Assembly (NCBI GenBank): GCA_946186505.1
Contig: CAMHNI010000001.1
Span: forward strand, 101,416 to 165,415
Direction of reading: 5' to 3'
Length of the DNA stretch: 64,000 nucleotides
From: an uncultured Prevotellaceae bacterium
Lineage (GTDB): Bacteria; Bacteroidota; Bacteroidia; Bacteroidales; Bacteroidaceae
The notes under the pieces are model-generated. The model ran no database searches, was not told the origin of the DNA, and saw nothing but the letters and a program-made list of their open reading frames with translations. Position 1 is the stretch's first letter. Every line of letters starts with the position of its first letter. Positions 43,202 to 50,905 of the stretch are shown piece after piece. Position numbers and translations under genes: made by a program.

Positions 43202-43757
43202 GACGGGCATCTTCGGCGGCTCCTTCAACCCCATCCACAACGGACACATCGCCCTTGCCAGACAGTTGCGTGAAGCAGCCGGACTGGACGAGGTGTGGCT
43301 GATGGTGTCGCCACAAAACCCCCTCAAAGTCCAGAGCAACCTGCTTGATGACCAGCTGCGGTTGCAGATGGCAAGGCAGGCGCTGGCTGACGAGCCTCAT
43401 ATCCTGGCCAGCGACTATGAGTTTCACCTGTCCCGACCTTCATACACATGGAACACGCTGCAGGCTCTGGAACGCGACTTCCCCGACCGTGAGTTTATAC
43501 TGATGATTGGCGGTGACAACTGGCAGAACTTCCACCGCTGGTACCGATCTGCCGACATCTTGAACCGCTACCAGCTGGTGGTCTATCCCCGCCGTGGCAG
43601 CGACATCGGCAACATACCCGCAAACGTCAGGGTTGTCGAAGCCGAGTTCCTTGACATCTCAAGTACCGACATTCGCCGCCGCGTCCGTCAGGGACAGCCT
43701 ATAGCAGGCATGGTTCCCGATGCCATCCTCAAGGACATTACAGATGCATACAAATAG
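43194..43757 (+). CDS. nadD: Nicotinate-nucleotide adenylyltransferase NadD
   Basis: 187 residues from MIRTGIFGGSFNPIHNGHI, which contains the (H/T)xGH-type nucleotide site. FLDISSTDIRRRVRQG is the second signature. It makes nicotinic acid adenine dinucleotide in NAD synthesis. It overlaps gmk, implying coupled translation. Last gene of the unit, followed by the repeat region 43758-44371. Confidence 0.95.
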   Translation: MIRTGIFGGSFNPIHNGHIALARQLREAAGLDEVWLMVSPQNPLKVQSNLLDDQLRLQMARQALADEPHILASDYEFHLSRPSYTWNTLQALERDFPDREFILMIGGDNWQNFHRWYRSADILNRYQLVVYPRRGSDIGNIPANVRVVEAEFLDISSTDIRRRVRQGQPIAGMVPDAILKDITDAYK

Positions 43758-43777
43758 AGAAAGCTGTTCTTACATAC

Positions 43778-44234
43778 ATATAAAAGTTTAGTTTTTACTT
43801 ACATTGCTTACATTAGGCCACAACTTTCTGTAAACCAGCGCTTTGTATAATGTAAGTAAAATGTAGGTAATGTAAGTAGAAAGCTCAGATCAGCCAACTG
43901 TCTGTTTAGGTCTTACGTGTTGTGTACACGAAACGGTACTCATTAATTTTTCCAAACCGCCAACTTTCAGTTTCCTCCACCCCCTGGAGCAATTCGCTCC
44001 AGGGGGTGGAGGAAATTGCTCCAGGGGGTGGAGGAAACGGTAACCAGCCGCCTCTCTGAAATTCATCGGTCGTTTTCAGAAACGAATCGTTGTTGTTGTT
44101 GCTGCTGTCGTAAGCGCTTTGTCAGCATCTTTTACTTACATTACATACATTCTACTTACATTACGCATATCATTGACACACAATAAGTTAAGCCCTAATG
44201 TAAGCAATGTAAGTAAAAATTATACTTTTTATAT
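43778..44234. repeat. About 455-bp nested palindromic element
   Basis: The outer arms (43778-43818 and 44192-44234) share a perfect 26-bp core, TTTTTACTTACATTGCTTAC onwards at 43792-43817, complementary to 44194-44219. Inner arms (about 43848-43882 and 44129-44163) form a second imperfect inverted repeat made of TAATGTAAGTA units. No open frame for a transposase is seen inside, and no gene on either strand. MITE-like or a large cruciform-prone intergenic repeat. Confidence 0.75.
43971..44037. repeat. 20-bp perfect hairpin plus a third half copy
   Basis: 43971-43990 (TTTCCTCCACCCCCTGGAGC) is complementary to 43996-44015 with a 5-nt loop. The second arm is repeated at 44018-44037. It sits at the centre of the larger palindromic element. 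Confidence 0.75.
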
Positions 44235-44239
44235 GACAC

Positions 44240-44322
44240 GAATCAAGGGGACTGGTACTTGATTCTCGGGAGGAATCAATGGAATCAAGGGGGGCTGGTA
44301 CTTGATTCTCGGGAGGAATCAA
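44240..44322. repeat. Two 43-bp-spaced direct repeats
   Basis: A 28-bp unit starting CTGGTACTTGATTCTCGGGA is found identically at 44252-44279 and 44295-44322. Each is preceded by GAATCAAGGGG, which pairs with the CTTGATTC inside the unit. CCAGTCCCTCCGTTTTTT follows and could end the nadD transcript. Confidence 0.7.
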
Positions 44323-44371
44323 AAAACCAGTCCCTCCGTTTTTTAGTGGGATTGAAAAAGATGTAGCTGTT

Positions 44372-45583
44372 TCACAATACTAAAAGCTCATAAGGGTATG
44401 TAGGCTTGGTTTCTCCAGGCCCTGCAAGCTGTCTGTGTTCTGCTGGTGCCCCCATAACTACAAGATAGAGTTTCTTCAGCGTGACTCCTTTGGGAGTACG
44501 GAAGCTGGTGGCACCGATAGTAGAATAGATTTCACGGTCATCGGTAGTGACTCCGACAAATCCGTAGCGAAGTTCGTTGCTGCCTCTGAGTCTGACTGCC
44601 AGTTTGCGTCTGACAGGCAGGCTGATGGCGTTGAACCCATAAGCCTCGGGCACGTTCCGCGGACGCAGCCAACCATCCTTGAGCGTGTCGAGCTGGGTGT
44701 CGAAAGTACAAGCGTAAGGTCGCGTTTCCTTGCGGGCGTGTCCAAAGTCGAAGTTCATGAGATGCTGATAGCCTCTAAGCATCTCGTCATTGAACTGCTG
44801 CTGTGAGAGCTTGTAGATGCGCTTGTAGGTGATGACGGGATCTTCGCCGCGGCGTCCCTGCCTGAATAGTTCGGCAATGGAGTTCCGGCCATGCAGGTCG
44901 CTCCACCATTGTATGACGTATGGTGAGTGGTAAATGTTCTCGCCGTCAAGATAAGCCTTGTGTGTCAGTTTGCGGAAGGCCTCGAAGTGATAGTTCTCGT
45001 CACGCAGCCACCAGGGGTTGACCTGCCAGAGCATCCATTGAGAAGTCATCTCAAAGAAGCCTGTACCGCCCCAACAGTCGCCTATGCTGTCGGCCATTAT
45101 CTGCGACTGAAACGAGTGTCCCAATTCGTGGGCCATGCAGTTCATCGTCTTATCCTGTATGCGGTTCGGGGCTACCCAGAGTCCGCCGATGTAGTTGTCA
45201 TAAGTGCCGCCGTAGGCCGTTCCATCGAGCGAGTACATCACCATGACCATCATCTTGTAGCGGTCGGCCTTGGAGGGTGGCGTTACCCAGCCCAACGTGT
45301 CTCGGAAGAAGGTGTAGAAAGACTGCACGCGTTCCATGAGTACAGATAGGTTGAAGGCCATAGGCTTGCCTTGTAGTTGCGGCGGATCCTGCAAGTCGCT
45401 GCCGAAGCCACGCTCCCAGAAGAAGATGCAGTCGCGTGTCTCGGCTGAGCGCTTCCAACACCACTTCGAGGTGTCGGCTTCGAGATTCATCTGCCGCAAG
45501 TCCTCGGGTATGTAGATACGCTTTTGCGCCTCAGCGTGACCAAGTGCTAAAGAGAGTGCTGTCAGAAGGAGTAGCTTTTTCAT
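44372..45583 (-). CDS. Secreted DUF6055 metallopeptidase-like protein (copy 2)
   Basis: 403 residues. Signal peptide MKKLLLLTALSLALGHAEAQ. The zinc-type motif HELGH is at 152-156 (MNCMAHELGHSFQSQIM), followed by GTGFFEMTSQWMLWQ. YKRIYKLSQQQFNDEMLRGY matches the equivalent helix in copies 1 and 3. The C-terminal beta region ends with YLVVMGAPAEHRQLAGPGET. It overlaps the upstream copy 3 by 4 nt, so the two are translated together. Confidence 0.78.
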   Translation of the reverse strand: MKKLLLLTALSLALGHAEAQKRIYIPEDLRQMNLEADTSKWCWKRSAETRDCIFFWERGFGSDLQDPPQLQGKPMAFNLSVLMERVQSFYTFFRDTLGWVTPPSKADRYKMMVMVMYSLDGTAYGGTYDNYIGGLWVAPNRIQDKTMNCMAHELGHSFQSQIMADSIGDCWGGTGFFEMTSQWMLWQVNPWWLRDENYHFEAFRKLTHKAYLDGENIYHSPYVIQWWSDLHGRNSIAELFRQGRRGEDPVITYKRIYKLSQQQFNDEMLRGYQHLMNFDFGHARKETRPYACTFDTQLDTLKDGWLRPRNVPEAYGFNAISLPVRRKLAVRLRGSNELRYGFVGVTTDDREIYSTIGATSFRTPKGVTLKKLYLVVMGAPAEHRQLAGPGETKPTYPYELLVL

Positions 45584-47760
45584 TTCACCACCTTTTTACC
45601 GTTAATAACATAGATATCGTGACGGGTGGGCACAGTCACTTGCCGTCCCTGCAGATCGTAAATCCTGTCACAGGACAGTCTGTCAGCGTTGTCTGGTTGC
45701 TTGATGACGCTGATACCCGTCGGGTCGTTGTAGTTGATGTCGGACAGCTGGGTGTAGGCATCGCCGGATTGGATATGGATGCGGAATACGAAGCGGGCTG
45801 TGGCGGTCTCTGTAGCGCTCTTCCTGTAGCGCAGAGCCTGAGAAATGGTGTATTCGCTGCCATTGCGACACCTGCCAGGATACTGGCCTATCGTAAACGT
45901 CATGGTTGAGAGGTCAGCCTCGCTATAGACATAGCCAGAGCCGAAGTCGCTGACGGAACCTGATGCATTGAACCAATGACCGTAGCCATTGGCCGTGCTG
46001 TTACGGTTGACGGTGGCTCCTGTGACAGGATTGCAGGGATAGAACATCATCTTCCCCACAGCAGGACCCGAGGCCGAATAGGCCGTCATTTTCGCGGCAA
46101 TGTCGGCGGTGTTCATCTGGAAAGCGGTGCCCAGGGTGCCACCTGCCCGGCCAGCAATGCTGAGCGTCGCACCAGGATAGACAGATGACGAGGCAGGGAA
46201 ATAGACATCGTAGGTGAGTGTGACGTCGCTGACGGCACGGCCGTCGAGGACAGGAGCCTCCGAAGCTTCATACACGGTGGCTCTGTTTCCTAACCTCGTT
46301 CCTTCGAGCGAGAAGCTGTAGGGCCACATCTCGGCATTCTCTGCCTTTTCGGTCCATTTATGCTGGACGTACTTCTTGGGTGCCGGAACGACGATGAGCC
46401 AGAGGCGGTCAACGCCGGCAGGAACGGTCATCACGACATCAGCAGTGGCCTCGGCCTGTCCGGTGCAATAGACAGAGTCAGCATGGAAATACTGGCGGGT
46501 GCCGTCTTTCATCAGAGCCACATAGCCCAGACGGAAACCCCGATTGGCACGGTTAGCGTTGCCGATATAGGCGGTGCGCTTGGTAGCGGCCCACTGTGTC
46601 TCGCCGCTCATCATCTCGGCAGGGTCACCGGCCGCCAGCTTGACTCCCGTAGGACGGAGTGCCGTGAAGTGGGTGGTAATCCCGGTTCCGGCTTCAGGCA
46701 CCTGAAGTGGTATCACGTTGAAACCGCTGGACTGAGGTGTCGAGGCCAGTGCTACCTGATAAGCCTCGCCCTCGTCATCCGTCTTGACACAGCGGTATTC
46801 AAAGTCGCCGATGTAAGGGTCGCGATAGGGCTTGCACACATCTAAGTCCCAAGTGGCGCAGCGGGCGGCGTACTCGTAGTAGAGGCGGAAGAGGCCAGTG
46901 GCATCGAGACCTTTGAGCTTCATGAGAGCCTGGTTGAAGTCGGTGGCGTTGCCATTGGCCTGTCCCGTCATTGGCGTGTTCCAAACCTGCGCCACAGTGG
47001 TAATGTCGTTGTAGTACTGGCAGAGGAAGTAGTGGAACCAGTAGGACTGATAGCGGTGCCACTCATGCGAGAAGGCATAGTTATGCGACTTGCGGAAGAC
47101 GGAGATGCTCTGGGAGTACATCTCGGCCGGGTACGACTGCAGCGACTGCCACTGGGCGGTCTGCTCCCAGATGGCCTGTCCGTTGCCGCATGCCAGGTGG
47201 AAGCCTGTGTTGTCGGTCGATGAGTCCTTGTGACCGCTGTGCTCGGCATAGCACATGTAGTGGAACGAGTGACCCACCTCGTGGGCAACAGCCGAGCCGA
47301 CGGGCTTGCAGGTGGAGGGGCTGAGCCAGAGGGCCGAAATCTGGTAGTCGTAGCCACCTCCGTAGCACACCCAGTCAGTGGTGTGGTTCAGCAGCACCAT
47401 CACCTTGTATTTAGATACGTTGGACTTCACGGGGTCAACGAAGCCGAGCTGATTGCACTCCAGGTTGTAGAAAGCCTCGCACTTCTTCAGCAGGTCCTGC
47501 TCGTCAACGTGGTAGTCCGATGTCGCCTTCGATGGCAGGGTGTTACCATAGTACTTGTCCCAGAACACGATGACGTTGTCGGACTCCACACTACGCGACT
47601 TCGACCAGGTATAACGGTTGTCGGGGTCGCTTTCGGCATAGAGCAGTGAGTCACTGGGCCAGGGGTTGCGCCACTCATTAGGAATATAAACAGTCTTTTG
47701 TGCAGCCAATTGCATACAGGCAGCTGCTGTGAGAATTGTTAAAGTAATCTTTTGTTTCAT
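45580..47760 (-). CDS. Secreted DUF6055 protein with DUF4859-like domain and type IX tail (copy 3)
   Basis: 726 residues. Signal peptide MKQKITLTILTAAACMQLAAQ. The HEVGH motif is at 160-164 (SAVAHEVGHSFHYMC), then GNGQAIWEQTAQWQSLQSYP. A beta domain (about 480-680) with GHWFNASGSVSDFGSGYVYS resembles DUF4859. The C-terminus (IYDLQGRQVTVPTRHDIYVI then NGKKVVK) is a type IX sorting tail. First gene of a pair with copy 2; divergent from the glycoside hydrolase operon. The -7 box is at 47790-47797. Confidence 0.78.
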   Translation of the reverse strand: MKQKITLTILTAAACMQLAAQKTVYIPNEWRNPWPSDSLLYAESDPDNRYTWSKSRSVESDNVIVFWDKYYGNTLPSKATSDYHVDEQDLLKKCEAFYNLECNQLGFVDPVKSNVSKYKVMVLLNHTTDWVCYGGGYDYQISALWLSPSTCKPVGSAVAHEVGHSFHYMCYAEHSGHKDSSTDNTGFHLACGNGQAIWEQTAQWQSLQSYPAEMYSQSISVFRKSHNYAFSHEWHRYQSYWFHYFLCQYYNDITTVAQVWNTPMTGQANGNATDFNQALMKLKGLDATGLFRLYYEYAARCATWDLDVCKPYRDPYIGDFEYRCVKTDDEGEAYQVALASTPQSSGFNVIPLQVPEAGTGITTHFTALRPTGVKLAAGDPAEMMSGETQWAATKRTAYIGNANRANRGFRLGYVALMKDGTRQYFHADSVYCTGQAEATADVVMTVPAGVDRLWLIVVPAPKKYVQHKWTEKAENAEMWPYSFSLEGTRLGNRATVYEASEAPVLDGRAVSDVTLTYDVYFPASSSVYPGATLSIAGRAGGTLGTAFQMNTADIAAKMTAYSASGPAVGKMMFYPCNPVTGATVNRNSTANGYGHWFNASGSVSDFGSGYVYSEADLSTMTFTIGQYPGRCRNGSEYTISQALRYRKSATETATARFVFRIHIQSGDAYTQLSDINYNDPTGISVIKQPDNADRLSCDRIYDLQGRQVTVPTRHDIYVINGKKVVK

Positions 47761-47789
47761 GCAGTTCGTTTATTTTTTGTAATGTGCTG

Positions 47790-47797
47790 CAAAGTTA
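47790..47797 (-). promoter_or_regulatory. -7 box for the DUF6055 pair
   Basis: The minus strand reads TAACTTTG followed by CAGC, about 30 nt before the ATG at 47760. Confidence 0.5.
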
Positions 47798-47875
47798 CGC
47801 ATTTCTGCCCAACTGGCATGAAACTATTGCCCAAGAAAATAATAAAATAGTCCAATGAACTGAAAACCACCTCTA

Positions 47876-47909
47876 TTTAGACGATATTCCAAGTACTTTA
47901 GACGATATT
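47876..47909 (+). promoter_or_regulatory. Tandem 13-bp direct repeats, candidate activator site
   Basis: TTTAGACGATATT occurs identically at 47876-47888 and 47897-47909, a 21-bp period equal to two helical turns. The second copy ends about 25 bp upstream of the -7 box at 47935, just where a -33 box would be expected and is absent. This geometry fits a dimeric activator such as a hybrid two-component or AraC-type regulator; none is encoded nearby. Confidence 0.6.
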
Positions 47910-47934
47910 TACACATTAGAAAGAGAATAATTCG

Positions 47935-47942
47935 TATATTTG
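47935..47942 (+). promoter_or_regulatory. -7 box for the glycoside hydrolase operon
   Basis: TATATTTG followed by CACC. Transcription is expected to start near 47948, which argues for the ATG at 47965 rather than 47947. Confidence 0.55.
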
Positions 47943-47964
47943 CACCATGAAACATTCAGCAACT

Positions 47965-50886
47965 ATGAAAAGACTTGCAACGACAGGCCTTCTGTCGGTC
48001 ATCATGCTTGCAGCTGCATCAGCTGTCAACTACCGCAGTATCGTTAGCGTAGAGAACGTCAGCGTGGAAACGCCGGTGGGCAATGCCCCCAGGCTACCCT
48101 TCACGCTTTGGGTGAAATATTCCGACGGCAACTGCGAGTACCGTCAAGTAAAATGGCTCAACGCTTCAGAGGCAACGGAGAGAGCGGAGGCCAACGCAGA
48201 CATCACCCCCGTTGGCACGGAATACAGGGTGAGGGGATTCATCATCGGAGACAATACGACGTCCAACGGATACCCCGTGTCGGCACTTGTGAAGGTTACC
48301 GACAAGCCTCTGCCCGTTCCATCAAAGACGCCTGTGGCAGAAACACTCCCACTCGACTGCGTCACCATCAACGGCGACAATCGCCTGACATGGAACCGCA
48401 ACCTCGACATCGATCAGCTCATCAGCCTGCCCGTGAAGCAGCAGCTGTACAACTACCGCGACACCTACGGACTGCCAACGGAGGGCTACCCAGAGTCTGA
48501 TGGGTGGGACTCGCCCACGACCAAGCTCAAGGGGCACGGTTCAGGGCACTACATGTCGGCAATGGCCTTCGCCTTTGCCTGTTGTCAAGACAAGGCTAAA
48601 AAGGACATACTACGCCTCAACATCACAGAGATGGTCAACGGCCTCCGAGAGTGCCAGGAGCGCACCTTCGTGTGGAACGCCCAACTTGGTCGTTATTGGG
48701 AAGCACGCGATTTTGCGCCCGAGGATGAACTGCGAGAGATGCAGGGTACATGGGCCGACTTCGACCGCTACAAAAAGAACTGCCAGCAGTACGGGTACGG
48801 CTACCTCAACGCCATTCCTGCCCAGCATTGCGTGCTCATCGAGATGTATCGCGCCTATAACAACGAGAATTGGGTGTGGGCTCCCTATTATTCCGTACAC
48901 AAGCAACTGGCCGGACTTATCGATATCGCTACCTATATTGACGACAAGAACGTAGCCGATAAGGCGCTGCTCATAGCTAAAGACATGGGATTGTGGGTGT
49001 GGAACCGACTGCACTACCGCACGTTCGTCAAAAGCGACGGCCAACAAGACGAAAGACGGGCACGGCCTGGCAACCGCTACGAAATGTGGAACATGTACAT
49101 TGCTGGCGAGGTGGGTGGTATGACCGAGTCATTGGCTCGACTGGCGGAGATGACGGGAACGACTGAAGAGAAACAGCACCTGCTTGAGGCAGCCAACTAC
49201 TTTGACAGCCCTGCATTCTTCGACCCCCTTGCCAGGAACATCGATGCCATCCGTACACGCCACGCCAACCAGCACATACCGATGGTGACAGGCGCACTTC
49301 GCTCATACCGAGGCAACGGAAACCCTTACTACTACAACCTGGCCCAAAACTTCTGGAATATGATTCAGGGCCGCTATCGATATGCTATGGGGGGCGTGGG
49401 CAACGTAGAGATGTTCCGCCAGCCTTATTCGCAGATTACCTCTATGTGTACCAACGTTACCAGTTGGGGTGGTCGCGAACTGCATCCGGAACCCACCATC
49501 AACGAAACCTGCTGTGCCTACAACCTGGCCAAGCTCACCAAGGACCTGAATTGCTACAACCCTGACGATGCACACTACATGGACTACTATGAGCGCGTGC
49601 TGTACAATCAGATTGTCGGCTCTGTTAACCCGAAGCAATACCAAACCACATACCAGTATGCAGTAGGACTTGATGCATCGAAGCCCTGGGGCAACGAGAC
49701 TCCACAGGCCACCTGCTGCGGAGGCACCGGCGTAGAGAATCACGTGAAATACCAGGAGGCAGCCTACTTCGTTGGCGACAACACGCTCTGGGTAGCCCTC
49801 TACCTGCCTACCACAGCCCAGTGGAAGGCGAAGGGTGCCACCATCAGTCAAGAATGCCTATGGCCAGCCGAGCGGTCCACCATCCGTGTTACTCAGTCCA
49901 AGGCTCCCTTCGCCATGAAGCTGCGAGTGCCCTATTGGGCCACAGAAGGTTTCGATGTTCGACTCAACGGCAAGAGCGTGTCCAACAGCTACCAGCCGTC
50001 GAGCTACGTTGAGATTCCCTTGCGACGATGGAAGGCCACCGACATCGTTGAGGTAGTGATGCCCTTCACCAAGCACCTTGACTTTGGACCCGACAAGATG
50101 ATGGTCAGTGCCAATCATCTGACCGCAAACGGCCAAGAAGACGGCAAGAAAGACTATACGCCCATGTGGGCAGGCTCGTTCATGTACGGTCCGCTGGTGA
50201 TGGCCACGACCGGCATCAAGAGCTGGGACGAGGCTACCGTCAACGTGGAACCAGACTTGAGCGACGTGACCCTATGCGGCACAAGTGAGGGCACGGGAGC
50301 CGAGGCCAACCTCTACACGATGAGCTTCGGCGGACACACCTTCATCCCCGATTACGCTGGCGACAAGCACGTGACTCACTACTTCCGCATGAACATTCCC
50401 GCCGACCCCGCCTTTACTGTAGCCGATAGCTCACCTATCGACAAGTCCCAACTCCGAGAGCTGCTCCTCATAGCCAAAAGCCGCTCCGAAGAACAGCAGG
50501 CTTGGAACAGACTCGCAGTGAAGGTCCCGGAATACGCACCCTGGGCCCTGCATGGCTTCGCACGCATGGAACAGCAGTACGCCAAGTCACAGCCCTACAT
50601 GGATGCTCCCGAGAACCAATACACACAACAGGAAATAGACAAGGTGGCATCGGACCTGAACGCCGTCATCAACACCATGAGGCCTGGTAATCTGCCCGAA
50701 CTGGAGGATATGGACGAGCTACAGAAACTGCTGGTGAAAGCACGACAGTTGCCCGAGGACGAGAAGAGTAACCGGGCCATCGGATATGCCAACATGGTGA
50801 TACGCTACGTCAGCGATGGTAGCGGAACGATGGATATGATACAGCGAGCAACCACTCAACTAAAGGAGGTACTCAAGGACCAATAA
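47965..50886 (+). CDS. GH127/GH146-like beta-L-arabinofuranosidase with extra domains
   Basis: 973 residues from the ATG at 47965 (an ATG at 47947 overlaps the predicted transcript start). Signal peptide MKRLATTGLLSVIMLAAASA. A bacterial Ig-like N-terminal domain (about 20-120) precedes the (alpha/alpha)-barrel with KGHGSGHYMSAMAFAFACC, ETCCAYNLAKLTKDL and ATCCGGTGVENHVKYQEAAY. The Glu and Cys of ETCC and the CC of TCCGG match the zinc-thiolate site of GH127/GH146 enzymes, in which a cysteine is the nucleophile. A C-terminal helical extension (about 830-973) is less usual. Likely periplasmic. Confidence 0.85.
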   Translation: MKRLATTGLLSVIMLAAASAVNYRSIVSVENVSVETPVGNAPRLPFTLWVKYSDGNCEYRQVKWLNASEATERAEANADITPVGTEYRVRGFIIGDNTTSNGYPVSALVKVTDKPLPVPSKTPVAETLPLDCVTINGDNRLTWNRNLDIDQLISLPVKQQLYNYRDTYGLPTEGYPESDGWDSPTTKLKGHGSGHYMSAMAFAFACCQDKAKKDILRLNITEMVNGLRECQERTFVWNAQLGRYWEARDFAPEDELREMQGTWADFDRYKKNCQQYGYGYLNAIPAQHCVLIEMYRAYNNENWVWAPYYSVHKQLAGLIDIATYIDDKNVADKALLIAKDMGLWVWNRLHYRTFVKSDGQQDERRARPGNRYEMWNMYIAGEVGGMTESLARLAEMTGTTEEKQHLLEAANYFDSPAFFDPLARNIDAIRTRHANQHIPMVTGALRSYRGNGNPYYYNLAQNFWNMIQGRYRYAMGGVGNVEMFRQPYSQITSMCTNVTSWGGRELHPEPTINETCCAYNLAKLTKDLNCYNPDDAHYMDYYERVLYNQIVGSVNPKQYQTTYQYAVGLDASKPWGNETPQATCCGGTGVENHVKYQEAAYFVGDNTLWVALYLPTTAQWKAKGATISQECLWPAERSTIRVTQSKAPFAMKLRVPYWATEGFDVRLNGKSVSNSYQPSSYVEIPLRRWKATDIVEVVMPFTKHLDFGPDKMMVSANHLTANGQEDGKKDYTPMWAGSFMYGPLVMATTGIKSWDEATVNVEPDLSDVTLCGTSEGTGAEANLYTMSFGGHTFIPDYAGDKHVTHYFRMNIPADPAFTVADSSPIDKSQLRELLLIAKSRSEEQQAWNRLAVKVPEYAPWALHGFARMEQQYAKSQPYMDAPENQYTQQEIDKVASDLNAVINTMRPGNLPELEDMDELQKLLVKARQLPEDEKSNRAIGYANMVIRYVSDGSGTMDMIQRATTQLKEVLKDQ

Positions 50887-50905
50887 CGACATACACCAGA
50901 TAATT

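Noticed and set aside
43778..44234. Insertion sequence
   Set aside because: No transposase frame inside the arms; annotated as a repeat instead.
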